Shown: positions 24,716 to 33,687 of the stretch, piece by piece
Layout of the letters: each line of letters opens with the position of its first letter
Position numbering within the stretch: position 1 is the stretch's first letter
Origin: Arthrobacter sp. SPG23
GTDB taxonomy: Bacteria > Actinomycetota > Actinomycetes > Actinomycetales > Micrococcaceae
Reading direction: 5' to 3'
Length of the DNA stretch: 64,000 bases
NCBI RefSeq assembly: GCF_000876655.1
Contig: NZ_JYCN01000009.1
Location: forward strand, 248,001 to 312,000
Position numbers and translations under genes: made by a program
The notes under the pieces: generated by a model
Databases searched by the model: none
What the model saw: only the letters and a program-made list of their open reading frames with translations
Told to the model about the DNA's origin: nothing

Positions 24716-25705
24716 TCAGCTGCTGCTGACGTAGCCGCGTTCCTTGTCCACCACGTTGGCAAGTCTCCCGCCTGCCGTCCAGTGCTCAAGGTTGTCCAGG
24801 AACTGCCTTGCCAGCGCGTCGCGCCAGCCGACGACATCGCCGCACATGTGGGCTGACATGTGGACGTTGTCCATGGCCCAGAAGGGGTGGGATGCCGGGA
24901 CGGGCTCTTCGCTGAACACGTCCAGCGAGGCAGCTGCAATCCGGCCTTCGCGTAGGGCTTCAATAAGAGCCGGCTCGTCCACTAGTGCGCCGCGGCCAAC
25001 GTTAACGAGGTGCGCGGAGGGTTTCATGGCTGCCAGGGCGCGGGCGTCCACCATGTTGCGGGTCTGTTCGGTGAGCGGGGCGATCAGCACCACGTGGTCC
25101 GCCCAGCCGGCGTGCTCGGCCAGGTCCGCGCTCGGGTGAACCGTGCCGAAGTCGGGATCGTCCTCGCGGGCCGCGCGTCCCACGCCGCGGACCTCCAGTC
25201 CCACGGCGCGCAAGAGGCGGGCGGTGGCGCGGCCGATTCCTCCGGTACCCACCACCAGGGCGTGCGAGCCCGCGGTGCGGGTGAGTTCGCGGTGCTGCCA
25301 GGCGGCTCGCTGCTGGAGGCTCTTGCTCAGGTGCAGTTGCTTGTCGTGGGCCAGGATGGAGGCCAGGACGAACTCCGCGATGGGCTGATCGAAAGTGCCG
25401 TGGGCATTGGTCACCACCACGTCGGAGGAACGCAGTTCGTCGAACATCATGGCATCCACGCCGGCGGCGGCCACATGCACCCATTTTAGCGAATCCGCGT
25501 GCGGCCATGCGTCACGCAGTGCGGCGGAAAAGAAGTCCCAAAGGAACAGTACGTCGGCTCCCTGCGAGGCTTCCGCGAGGCCGGCGGCGTCGGTCACGGT
25601 GACGTCGGCCCGGGCTTCGATCTCGTTGAGGTTGCAGGGGAGGGGCTGCCCTTCAGCGGCGAGTATGACGACGCGGGGCGCTCGGGTATTTTCAGTGTTA
25701 CTCAC
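24716..25705 (-). CDS. D-2-hydroxyacid dehydrogenase family protein
   Basis: 329 residues from GTG 25705. The Rossmann motif GTGGIGRATARLL lies near residue 153. Catalytic residues of the family are visible: Arg in NVGRGALVDEPAL, Glu in FSEEPVPASHPFW and the His in NVHMSAHMCGD. It would reduce a 2-oxoacid or oxidise a 2-hydroxyacid with NAD(P). The catalytic loop has AHMCGD where many relatives have TPHxAG, so a specialised substrate is likely. Its promoter region is shared with the divergent class III aminotransferase gene and holds an ATTGTTGACAAT site. Confidence 0.85.
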   Translation of the reverse strand: MSNTENTRAPRVVILAAEGQPLPCNLNEIEARADVTVTDAAGLAEASQGADVLFLWDFFSAALRDAWPHADSLKWVHVAAAGVDAMMFDELRSSDVVVTNAHGTFDQPIAEFVLASILAHDKQLHLSKSLQQRAAWQHRELTRTAGSHALVVGTGGIGRATARLLRAVGLEVRGVGRAAREDDPDFGTVHPSADLAEHAGWADHVVLIAPLTEQTRNMVDARALAAMKPSAHLVNVGRGALVDEPALIEALREGRIAAASLDVFSEEPVPASHPFWAMDNVHMSAHMCGDVVGWRDALARQFLDNLEHWTAGGRLANVVDKERGYVSSS

Positions 25706-25729
25706 ACCACAACCGTACGGGATCGCAGG

Positions 25730-25741
25730 ATTGTTGACAAT
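25730..25741. promoter_or_regulatory. GntR-type operator in the dehydrogenase/aminotransferase divergent region
   Basis: ATTGTTGACAAT, 24 bases before the dehydrogenase gene (-) and 29 before the aminotransferase gene (+); it could control both. Confidence 0.75.
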
Positions 25742-25770
25742 AAACAGATGTGACCTGCATCATGGAATGC

Positions 25771-27048
25771 ATGACTTCCCTTAGCCCCGCACTCAAGCAA
25801 GCAACCCCCGTCGTTGTGGACCACGCTCTTGGCAGCTGGATCCACGGGACCGATGGCAAGGACTACCTGGACTTCACCACCGGCATCGGTGTGACCAGCA
25901 CCGGCCATTGCCACCCCAAAGTGGTGGCAGCCGCTCGCGAGCAGGTGGGCAAGATCATCCATGCCCAGTACACCACGGTGATGCACAAACCCCTCCTGAA
26001 ACTGACCGAAAAGCTCGGCGAGGTCCTCCCGGCAGGCCTTGACTCCGTTTTCTATGCAAACTCCGGTTCCGAGGCGGTGGAGGCCGCCGTCCGCCTGGCC
26101 CGTATGGCCACCGGCCGCCCCAACATCGTGGTTTTCCAGGGCGGCTTCCACGGCCGCACCGTCGCCGCCGCCTCCCTGACCACCGCGGGCACCAAGTTTT
26201 CCGCCGGTTTCGCCCCGCTGATGGCCGGCGTCCACATGTCCGCGTTCCCCTATGCCTACCGCTACGGCTGGGACGAGGCACTGGCCGTGGAGTTTGCCCT
26301 TCAGGAGCTCGACTACCTTCTGCAGACGCGCACCGCGCCCAACGACACCGCAGCGTTCCTCATCGAACCCGCGCTGGGCGACGGCGGCTACCTGCCCACC
26401 CCGCCGGCCTTCATGGAGGGACTGCGCGAACGTGCAGACAAATACGGCATCCAGCTGATCTTCGATGAGGTCCAGGCCGGCGTCGGCCGCACCGGCAAGT
26501 TCTGGGGCCACCAGTACTCCGCGGCGACACCGGACATCATCGTCACCGCGAAGGGCATCGCCTCCGGCTTCCCGATTTCCGCCATCGCCGCCTCCACCGA
26601 GACCATGTCCAAGGCCTGGCCCGGATCCCAGGGCGGCACCTACGGCGGCAACGCGGTCTCTGCCGCGGCCGGCGTGGCCACGCTCGAGGTGGTCAAGGAA
26701 GAGGGCCTCGTGGAGAACTCCCGGATCCGCGGCGAGCAGCTGCAAGCCGGGCTTAAGGAAATCCAAGAGCGCTTCCCGGTGATCGGGGACGTCCGCGGCC
26801 GCGGCCTCATGCAGGGCATCGAATTCACCGGCGAGGACGGCAAGCCGGACGCCGCAACGGCCGCCGCGGTCCAGCAGGCCACCACGGACCAGGGCCTGCT
26901 GACCCTGACGTGCGGCCCCGCCGGCAACGTGGTCCGCCTGATCCCGGCCCTGGTGGTCACCGCCGAGGAAATCTCCACCGGCCTGGAGCGTTTCGAGGCT
27001 GCCGTGGGTGCCGTCGTCGGCGCCGTCCCCGCCACCGCCGGAGCCTGA
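25771..27048 (+). CDS. Class III aminotransferase (GabT/DoeD-like)
   Basis: Start taken as ATG 25771 (MTSLSPALKQATP); in-frame GTG 25750 and ATG 25762 are possible but less like the family. About 425 residues with the fold-type-I features: FYANSGSEAVEAAVRLAR, the Gly-Gly-Phe-His-Gly-Arg turn, Asp in IFDEVQAGVGRTG and the PLP Lys in IVTAKGIASGFPISA. Relatives transfer the terminal amino group of 4-aminobutyrate or 2,4-diaminobutyrate. Next to a semialdehyde dehydrogenase and an ectoine-hydrolase-like gene, a diaminobutyrate transaminase role (DoeD-like) is plausible. The divergent region upstream holds the island's operator. Confidence 0.8.
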   Translation: MTSLSPALKQATPVVVDHALGSWIHGTDGKDYLDFTTGIGVTSTGHCHPKVVAAAREQVGKIIHAQYTTVMHKPLLKLTEKLGEVLPAGLDSVFYANSGSEAVEAAVRLARMATGRPNIVVFQGGFHGRTVAAASLTTAGTKFSAGFAPLMAGVHMSAFPYAYRYGWDEALAVEFALQELDYLLQTRTAPNDTAAFLIEPALGDGGYLPTPPAFMEGLRERADKYGIQLIFDEVQAGVGRTGKFWGHQYSAATPDIIVTAKGIASGFPISAIAASTETMSKAWPGSQGGTYGGNAVSAAAGVATLEVVKEEGLVENSRIRGEQLQAGLKEIQERFPVIGDVRGRGLMQGIEFTGEDGKPDAATAAAVQQATTDQGLLTLTCGPAGNVVRLIPALVVTAEEISTGLERFEAAVGAVVGAVPATAGA

Positions 27049-27056
27049 GCCAAGCG

Positions 27057-30000
27057 ATGACTGTATCTTCCCCGCCTGACGCTTCCGTCGCCGTCGTACC
27101 TTCTGCTGCGCCCAATCCGGCGCAGCGGGCGGTGCTGGACCGGCTGTCAGCGGTCGGGATCAGCGCCGACAGCTCGGCGCGGCGGCTGGCCGAATACTCC
27201 TACGACGCTTCCAACTACCGGGTGCCTCCGCTTGCCGTGGTGTTTCCGCGGTCAGCGGAGGACGTGGTGGCCGCGCTGGCGGTGTGCCGGGAAACCGGGA
27301 CCCCGCTGATCAGCCGCGGCGGGGGTACGTCCATGGCGGGCAACGCGATCGGGCCCGGCGTGGTGCTGGACTTCTCCCGGCACATGAACAGGATCCACGG
27401 GCTCGATGAGGGAGGCGGCACCGTGGACGTGGACCCGGGCGTGGTGCTTGCCGTCCTTTCGCGGGAGGTGGAGAAGGCAACCGGCAACCGGTTCACGTTC
27501 GCCCCGGACCCGTCGTCCAAGAACCGCGCCACCGTGGGCGGCGCGCTGGGCAACGACGCCTGCGGCAACCACTCCGTCCGCTACGGCCGAACCTCGGACC
27601 ACGTGGTGGAACTCGACGTCGTCACCTCCGACGGCGCCCGGCTCACCGCCACTGCCACCGGGCTGCGCGCCACACACCCGGAGGACAGCGCCGCCGCGGC
27701 CCGCGCCATGGCCCTCACCACCTCGCTCAAGGAGTTGGCCCACAACAACCTGGCCGGCTTCCGCACTGAGCTGGGCCGGATCCAGCGACAGGTCTCGGGT
27801 TACCACCTGGCCAACCTGCTGCCGGAAAAGGGCTTCAACGTGGCCCGCGCCCTGGTGGGCTCCGAAGGCACCTGCGTGATCGTCACGGGTGCCCGCATGA
27901 AGCTGGTGCCCAAACCTGCCAGCGCGCTGCTGGTCTGCCTCGGCTACGCGGACGTGGTGGACGCCGCGCGGGACATCGAAACCATCCTCGAGTTCTCCCC
28001 GGCCGCCGTGGAGGGCATCGACGAGGCGATCGTGGACACCATGCGCTTCCGCCGCGGCGAGGGCGCAGTGCTCGGGCTGCCGGAAGGCAAAGCCTGGCTG
28101 TACGTGGACCTCGACGGGGACGACCCCACCGAGGTGAAGGCGCAGGCCAGCCGCCTGCTGGCCCGCCTCCGGGAAAATGGCCGCCTCGTCGAAGGCCGGC
28201 AGGTTCCGGACGCGGTGGAGAGGGCTTCCCTCTGGCGCGTCCGCGAGGACGGCGCCGGGCTCTCGTCCCGGCTGTCCACGGGCGGCGAGTCGTGGCCCGG
28301 ATGGGAGGATTCCGCCGTCGCGCCCGAAAACCTGGCGGACTACCTCTCCGATTTCCGGGAACTGCTGGACCGCTACGGCCTCCAGGGCGTCATGTACGGG
28401 CACTTCGGCGCCGGCTGCATGCACATCCGCATCACCTACGATCTGCGCACCGAGGAAGGCCGGGACGTCTTCCGGCGGTTCTCGAGCGACGCAGCCCGGC
28501 TGGTGGTCCGGCACGGCGGCTCGCTCTCCGGCGAACACGGCGACGGCCGGGCCCGGTCCCAGCTGCTGCCCCTGATGTACTCGCCCAGCATGCTGGAGGC
28601 GTTCGCCGCCTACCGCCGACTGTGGGATCCCGCCGGCATCCTGAATCCGGGTTCGCTCACGGATCCGGACCCGCTGGATGAGAACCTGGCGCTGAACGGC
28701 GTGCCGCAGCGGGAATGGCGGACCAGCTTCGACCTCCGCCCCCTGCACTCCGGCGGCGGGTCCTCCGCGGAGACGGACAACCCGGCAGACGCGGGCGGAA
28801 GCGGCATCGATCCGTGGGTCCATGCCGTCCAGGGCTGCATCGGCGTGGGCCGCTGCCGCACAGATTCCGGCGGCGTGATGTGCCCCAGCTACAGGGCCAC
28901 CCGCGACGAGAAGGACTCTACCCGCGGCCGTTCCCGCGTGCTGCAGGACATGGTCCGCGGTGCCCGCACGGTGGAGGAAGGCTGGAAGTCCGAGGAGGTC
29001 CGCGAGGCCCTGGACCTCTGCCTGTCCTGCAAGGCCTGCTCCAGCGACTGCCCCACGGGCGTGGATATGGCCAGCTACAAATCCGAATTCTTTGATCACT
29101 ACTACCGGGGCCGGCTGCGGCCGCTCTCGCACTTCTCCCTGGGCTGGCTGCCGCGGTGGCTGAAGATCACCGGCCGCGTCGCGCCGCTGGTCAACGCCGT
29201 GCTGGCAACGCCGCTCGGCAAGGCGGCCGCGATGCTGGGCGGCCTCACCACGGAGCGCTCCCTGCCCCGGTTCGCCGGCGGCAACGAGTGGCAAAGGGAG
29301 GTTGCGGCGGCGGGCGTAGTGATGCCGGGTGCCGGCGGCGCTGCTGATGCGAATGCCGCAGACGGCGTGGTGCTGTTCGTGGACACGTTCACCAAGGGCT
29401 TCCGGCCCGAGGTGGCGGGTGCCGCTGCCCGCGTGCTCACCGGTGCGGGGGAGCGCACCGAATGCTCGGCGGATGCGTGCTGCGGGCTGACCTGGATCTC
29501 CACCGGCCAGCTGGACACCGCCAAGAAGCTGCTGGGCAACGCCGCCGACGTGCTCGACGACGGAACCGACCGCCCCATCGTGGTGGTGGAGCCCAGCTGC
29601 GCGGCCGCGCTCCGGAAGGACCTGCCCGAGTTGGTCCACACGGAGCAGGCACGGCGGGTGGCGGCGCGGGTGCGCAGCTTCGCGTCGCACGTGGACCAGC
29701 TGGCACGCTCCGGCTGGACGCCTGCCCCGGCGGAGCCGCTTCCGGAACAGGTGGTGCTGCAGACGCACTGCCACGAGTACTCCGTCTTCGGCGCCGGCAC
29801 GCAGAAGGCCGCGCTGGCCGCGACCGGCGTTACTGAGGTGGTGGACGCCACGGGCTGCTGCGGCGTGGCAGGGAACTTCGGCTTCGAAAAGGAGCACTAC
29901 GAGGTGAGCATGCAGGTGGCGGAGCAGGCACTGGCTCCGGCGCTGCGCAGCACCGGCCCGGAGTCCGTGGTGCTCACCGACGGCTTCTCCTGCGCCATGC

Positions 30001-30149
30001 AGGTCAAGCAGCTCGACGCCGAGCGGCCCGGCCGGCACATCGCCCAACTCCTCGATCCGGGCACCGGCGATTCCGGCTCAAACCAGACCATTCTGACCCG
30101 CCCCGCGGCGGCCCCGAACTTTCCGAACACCAACGAAAAGGATTCCTGA
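27057..30149 (+). CDS. FAD-linked oxidase fused to Fe-S/CCG domains (2-hydroxyacid dehydrogenase type)
   Basis: About 1030 residues from ATG 27057, eight bases after the aminotransferase stop. Domains: FAD-binding type 4 (about 50-230, with ISRGGGTSMAGNAIG), FAD-oxidase C-terminal (about 260-550, with HFGAGCMHIRI and SLSGEHGDGRAR), a ferredoxin-like segment with two Cys groups (CIGVGRCRTDSGGVMCP and CLSCKACSSDCP), and two cysteine-rich CCG domains (CCGLTW, CHEYS and ATGCCGVAG). This combines GlcD and GlcF in one chain, as in YdiJ-like D-2-hydroxyglutarate/D-lactate dehydrogenases. It oxidises a D-2-hydroxyacid and passes electrons to the respiratory chain. The substrate in this pathway is unknown. 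Confidence 0.85.
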   Translation: MTVSSPPDASVAVVPSAAPNPAQRAVLDRLSAVGISADSSARRLAEYSYDASNYRVPPLAVVFPRSAEDVVAALAVCRETGTPLISRGGGTSMAGNAIGPGVVLDFSRHMNRIHGLDEGGGTVDVDPGVVLAVLSREVEKATGNRFTFAPDPSSKNRATVGGALGNDACGNHSVRYGRTSDHVVELDVVTSDGARLTATATGLRATHPEDSAAAARAMALTTSLKELAHNNLAGFRTELGRIQRQVSGYHLANLLPEKGFNVARALVGSEGTCVIVTGARMKLVPKPASALLVCLGYADVVDAARDIETILEFSPAAVEGIDEAIVDTMRFRRGEGAVLGLPEGKAWLYVDLDGDDPTEVKAQASRLLARLRENGRLVEGRQVPDAVERASLWRVREDGAGLSSRLSTGGESWPGWEDSAVAPENLADYLSDFRELLDRYGLQGVMYGHFGAGCMHIRITYDLRTEEGRDVFRRFSSDAARLVVRHGGSLSGEHGDGRARSQLLPLMYSPSMLEAFAAYRRLWDPAGILNPGSLTDPDPLDENLALNGVPQREWRTSFDLRPLHSGGGSSAETDNPADAGGSGIDPWVHAVQGCIGVGRCRTDSGGVMCPSYRATRDEKDSTRGRSRVLQDMVRGARTVEEGWKSEEVREALDLCLSCKACSSDCPTGVDMASYKSEFFDHYYRGRLRPLSHFSLGWLPRWLKITGRVAPLVNAVLATPLGKAAAMLGGLTTERSLPRFAGGNEWQREVAAAGVVMPGAGGAADANAADGVVLFVDTFTKGFRPEVAGAAARVLTGAGERTECSADACCGLTWISTGQLDTAKKLLGNAADVLDDGTDRPIVVVEPSCAAALRKDLPELVHTEQARRVAARVRSFASHVDQLARSGWTPAPAEPLPEQVVLQTHCHEYSVFGAGTQKAALAATGVTEVVDATGCCGVAGNFGFEKEHYEVSMQVAEQALAPALRSTGPESVVLTDGFSCAMQVKQLDAERPGRHIAQLLDPGTGDSGSNQTILTRPAAAPNFPNTNEKDS

Positions 30150-30150
30150 C

Positions 30151-31644
30151 ATGACAACCCAGACCACCAGCACTGCCCGGACCTCGCAGAAGGCGCTCGA
30201 CGCGATCGCCAAGGTCAGCACCGGCCTGTTCATCGACGGCGAGTGGGCGGAAGCCGCCTCCGGCAACCGGTTCGACGTCGTCAATCCCGCCACCGAAGAG
30301 GTCATCGCCACGGTGGCCGACGGCGGTCCGGAAGACGCGCAGCGGGCCATCGAAACTGCCGGCCGCGTGCAGAAGCAGTGGGCTAAAACCTCGCCGCGGG
30401 AGCGCAGTGAAATCCTGCGCCGCGCCTATGACCTGGTCATGGCCCGGCAGGACGAACTGGCCCTCATTATGACCACCGAGATGGGGAAGCCCTTCGCGGA
30501 AGCCAAGGGCGAGGTGGCCTACGCGGCCGAGTTCTTCCGCTGGTTCTCCGAGGAAGCCGTGCGCATCGGCGGCGACCTCACCACCACGGGTGACGGCAAG
30601 AACCGGATCCTCGTGTCCAAGGAGCCTGTGGGCCCGTGCGTGCTGGTCACGCCATGGAATTTCCCGCTGGCCATGGGGACGCGCAAGATCGGCCCCGCGA
30701 TCGCTGCCGGCTGCACCATGGTGTTCAAGCCGGCAAACCTCACGCCGCTGTCCTCCCTGGCGCTGGTGGACATCCTCATCGAGGCCGGCCTGCCCAAGGG
30801 CGTCCTCAACGTTGTCTGCACCACCAAGGCCTCGGATGTGGTGTCGCCCTGGATGGCCAGCGGAATTGCCCGCAAGGTCAGCTTCACCGGCTCCACCGAG
30901 GTGGGTGTGCGGCTGCTCCAGCAGGCGTCGCAGCACGTGATGCGCTCCTCGATGGAGCTCGGCGGCAATGCGCCGTTCATCGTGTTCGAGGACGCGGACC
31001 TGGACCGCGCCGTGGAAGGCGCCGTGGCCGCGAAGATGCGCAACATGGGCGAGGCCTGCACGGCTGCCAACCGGCTCTTTGTCCAGCGCCCCATTGCCGA
31101 CGAGTTCGCCCGCCGGTTGGCGGCCCGCTTGAGCGCGCTGTCGGTGGGCGACGGCGCGGAGTCCGGCACCGACGTCGGGCCCCTCGTTGAAGAGAAGGCG
31201 CTCACCAAAGTGCAGGAGCTGGTGGACGACGCCGTGTCCAAGGGTGCCACCGTGGTCTGCGGCGGCTCCCGTCCGGAGCGCCCCGGCTACTTCTACACGC
31301 CCACAGTGCTGTCCGGCGTCAGCCCGGAATCCGACCTGATGAGCCAGGAGATCTTCGGGCCGGTGGCTCCGGTGGTTCCCTTCGACACCGAAGAGGAAGT
31401 CACCCGGCTCGCCAACGACACCCCGTGGGGCCTGGTGGGCTACCTGTTCACACAGGACGTGGATCGCGGCTTCCGCATGGGGGACGCGCTGGAAGTGGGC
31501 ATGGTGGGGCTCAATACCGGCATCGTGTCCAACCCTGCGGCGCCCTTCGGCGGCATCAAGGCCTCCGGACTGGGCCGCGAGGGCGGACGCGTTGGCATCG
31601 AGGAATTCCTCGAGACCAAGTACATGGCCGTACCGCGCGGTTAA
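30151..31644 (+). CDS. NAD(P)-dependent succinate-semialdehyde dehydrogenase-like aldehyde dehydrogenase
   Basis: 497 residues, one base after the oxidase stop, with AAAGGA ahead. Aldehyde-dehydrogenase landmarks: TPWNFPLAMGTRKIGPA, the Glu motif MELGGNAPF, and the catalytic Cys in GEACTAANR. N-terminal sequence LFIDGEWAEAASGNRFDVVN is typical of GabD-like enzymes. It would oxidise the semialdehyde formed by the class III aminotransferase two genes upstream, giving a dicarboxylate for central metabolism (DoeC-like or GabD-like role). Tight spacing places it in the operon starting at 25771. Confidence 0.88.
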   Translation: MTTQTTSTARTSQKALDAIAKVSTGLFIDGEWAEAASGNRFDVVNPATEEVIATVADGGPEDAQRAIETAGRVQKQWAKTSPRERSEILRRAYDLVMARQDELALIMTTEMGKPFAEAKGEVAYAAEFFRWFSEEAVRIGGDLTTTGDGKNRILVSKEPVGPCVLVTPWNFPLAMGTRKIGPAIAAGCTMVFKPANLTPLSSLALVDILIEAGLPKGVLNVVCTTKASDVVSPWMASGIARKVSFTGSTEVGVRLLQQASQHVMRSSMELGGNAPFIVFEDADLDRAVEGAVAAKMRNMGEACTAANRLFVQRPIADEFARRLAARLSALSVGDGAESGTDVGPLVEEKALTKVQELVDDAVSKGATVVCGGSRPERPGYFYTPTVLSGVSPESDLMSQEIFGPVAPVVPFDTEEEVTRLANDTPWGLVGYLFTQDVDRGFRMGDALEVGMVGLNTGIVSNPAAPFGGIKASGLGREGGRVGIEEFLETKYMAVPRG

Positions 31645-31713
31645 GACCTGCGCAGCTAAACCCCAAGGCGGCCGATTTTGCTAACGAAAAATAATTCCCT
31701 GAAGGACGAACCG

Positions 31714-33171
31714 ATGATGACCAGTCCCCAGCCCGTGCATGACATGCACCCGGAACCCTTAGCCGCGCCCGGGGCGGAGCCCCGCACGGTGGAGGGCAAG
31801 CGTTCCCTCCACCGGTCCATCCTTGGTTCCGCCCTGGGCAACGCTGTTGAGTGGTTCGACTACGGCGTGTACGGCTACCTCACCATTTACATGGCCACGA
31901 ACTTCTTTGGCTCCGAGGAAGGCGATGGCGGCCTCGGCGTGACGCTGACCCTCGCCACCCTGGCGCTCTCCTTCCTGGTGAGGCCGTTGGGGGGCCTCAT
32001 CCTGGGACCGTTGGGTGACCGGGTAGGCAGGCAGAAGGTCATGGTGCTCACCGTGACGCTGATGACGCTGGCTACCGGCGCCATCGGCCTTTTGCCCACA
32101 CTGGACACGGTGGGCCTGCTCGCGCCCGCGCTGGTGCTCCTCTGCCGTCTGGTGCAGGGCTTTTCCGCGGGCGGCGAATACGGCGGCGCGGCCGTCTACA
32201 TGGCCGAGTCCGCCCCAGACCGGCGCCGGGGGTTCCTCGGTTCCTTCCTGGAGTTCGGCACTACGGTGGGCTTCATGCTGGCGGCGGTGGTCTGCACGTC
32301 GCTGATCGCTATCGTGGGGGACCAGGGCATGGAGGACGGCTGGTGGCGCCTGCCGTTCCTGCTGACTATCCCCCTTGGCCTCACCGCGCTGTGGATCAGG
32401 ACACGGCTGGTGGAGGCGCCGGTCTTCTCCGAGGCCTCACGGCACCAGGAGACCACCAAATCGCCGCTCCGGCATGTGCTGAAGCACAACTGGCGGCAGC
32501 TCCTGGTCCTGGCCGGCTTCGTGGTGCTGCTGAACGTGGCGTTCTACCTGATCCTCGGCTACATGCCGACGTACCTGAGCGGGCAGCTGGGCCACAGCAC
32601 GGCACAGGGAAACTGGATGCTGGTGGCCATCATGGGGCTGATGCTGGTGGCGATACCGCCCGTCGGTGCGCTGTCCGACCGCGTGGGCCGCAAGCCGTTG
32701 TTGCTCGTGGCCGCCGCCGGCTACGCAGTATTGTCCGTGCCGGCCGTAATGCTGCTGGGCATGCCGAATCTTGTCCTGCAGTTCCTCGGCCTGGCGGTGC
32801 TCGGACTGCTGCTGGTGATCCTGGTTTCGTCCGTCTCGTCGACTCTGCCGGCGCTGTTTCCCACTGCGGTCCGGTACACGGGCTTCGCGATCGCCTACAA
32901 CTTCTCCACGGCGTTCTTCGCCGGACCGTCGCAGACGGTGGCCAACCAGCTGATCGAGTCCACCGGAAACCAGTTGGTGCCCGGCTGGTACATGGCCATC
33001 GCCGGCGTGATCGGCCTGGTCAGCGTGCTGTACATGCGGGAAACCGCTCAGGCGACCCTGCGCGGCGAGGAGCTTCCCGGCCTACCCGAGTCTGTGGGCT
33101 TTCCGAAGCCCGGATATGTGGCGGGAAACCGTGCGGACGCCGAGGCGCGCCGCGCGAGCTTCTCGAGCTGA
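31714..33171 (+). CDS. MHS-family MFS transporter
   Basis: Start at ATG 31714 with GAAGGA ahead; the frame is open further up from TTG 31678 but without a ribosome site. About 485 residues, 12 transmembrane helices. The family signatures SALGNAVEWFDYGVYGYL and RPLGGLILGPLGDRVGRQKV, and LVQGFSAGGEYGGAA, identify a metabolite:H+ symporter (ProP/ShiA-like). It is the last gene of the island and ends at a strong terminator. It may import a related osmolyte or dicarboxylate, giving the pathway a second entry route besides the ABC system. Confidence 0.88.
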   Translation: MMTSPQPVHDMHPEPLAAPGAEPRTVEGKRSLHRSILGSALGNAVEWFDYGVYGYLTIYMATNFFGSEEGDGGLGVTLTLATLALSFLVRPLGGLILGPLGDRVGRQKVMVLTVTLMTLATGAIGLLPTLDTVGLLAPALVLLCRLVQGFSAGGEYGGAAVYMAESAPDRRRGFLGSFLEFGTTVGFMLAAVVCTSLIAIVGDQGMEDGWWRLPFLLTIPLGLTALWIRTRLVEAPVFSEASRHQETTKSPLRHVLKHNWRQLLVLAGFVVLLNVAFYLILGYMPTYLSGQLGHSTAQGNWMLVAIMGLMLVAIPPVGALSDRVGRKPLLLVAAAGYAVLSVPAVMLLGMPNLVLQFLGLAVLGLLLVILVSSVSSTLPALFPTAVRYTGFAIAYNFSTAFFAGPSQTVANQLIESTGNQLVPGWYMAIAGVIGLVSVLYMRETAQATLRGEELPGLPESVGFPKPGYVAGNRADAEARRASFSS

Positions 33172-33194
33172 ACTGACTGCTGAATTAATAACGA

Positions 33195-33230
33195 CGGCGG
33201 CCGCCCCGGAATGGGGCGGCCGCCGCTTTT
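33195..33230 (+). terminator. Intrinsic terminator at the end of the catabolic island
   Basis: A perfect 13-bp GC-rich stem (arms 33195-33207 and 33213-33225), loop GGAAT, then CTTTT. It lies 23 bases after the MFS stop. Confidence 0.92.
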
Positions 33231-33310
33231 CTGCGCGTCGAAGGCGAGCCATGCAGTGAGGGCCGGAGGTTCCCGACGGTCGGCGCCTAGAGCGATCTTA
33301 GGGGAGTCGA

Positions 33311-33561
33311 CGTTCATCAAGCCGGGTCCGTCCACCAGTCCGGTGGTGTTCGAGCACGGGGGAGCGCGAGTCGGCCTGATGACCTAATACGACCTGCGGT
33401 TCCCGGAGCTGGCCAGATCACCGGCCGACGCCGGCGCGCAGGTCCTGCTGGTCTGCGCCTCGTGGGTGCCGGGCGAACACAAGACAGAGGAAGATCTTGG
33501 CGTGGAGGACTGTGGGCGGGTAGCCGCCACGGCACACCTGTATCCTGACAATGCGGGTTGA
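33311..33561 (+). pseudogene. Carbon-nitrogen hydrolase (nitrilase superfamily) remnant
   Basis: Plus-strand frame reads TFIKPGPSTSPVVFEHGGAR then VGLMT-stop-YDLRFPELARS, followed by AGAQVLLVCASWVPGEHKTE, which is the central part of a nitrilase-superfamily enzyme. The TAA at 33385-33387 sits exactly where the catalytic Cys of the CYD(L/I)RFPE motif belongs. Sequence after EHKTE no longer resembles the family and ends at 33561; the N-terminal third is also missing. It is a decayed fragment of roughly 80 codons from a 260-residue gene. Confidence 0.8.
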
Positions 33562-33687
33562 ATGGCTCCAGCGGCCATCAATCACGCTCGGTTCGCGGCC
33601 GGATGACGGTCCGGATCCTGGGACGTAGCCATCCACGTCGTGGAATCACCGCCGCAATCGTCAGTCGCCGATCGGCTCCTCTGACGC

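Noticed and set aside
27252..30047. A 931-codon open frame antisense to the FAD/Fe-S oxidase
   Set aside because: High-GC shadow frame: composition is Gly/Arg/His-rich, no motif is present, and the plus-strand gene has complete catalytic domains.
33048..33335. A minus-strand frame over the terminator after the MFS gene
   Set aside because: It crosses a strong intrinsic terminator and the end of the transporter gene.
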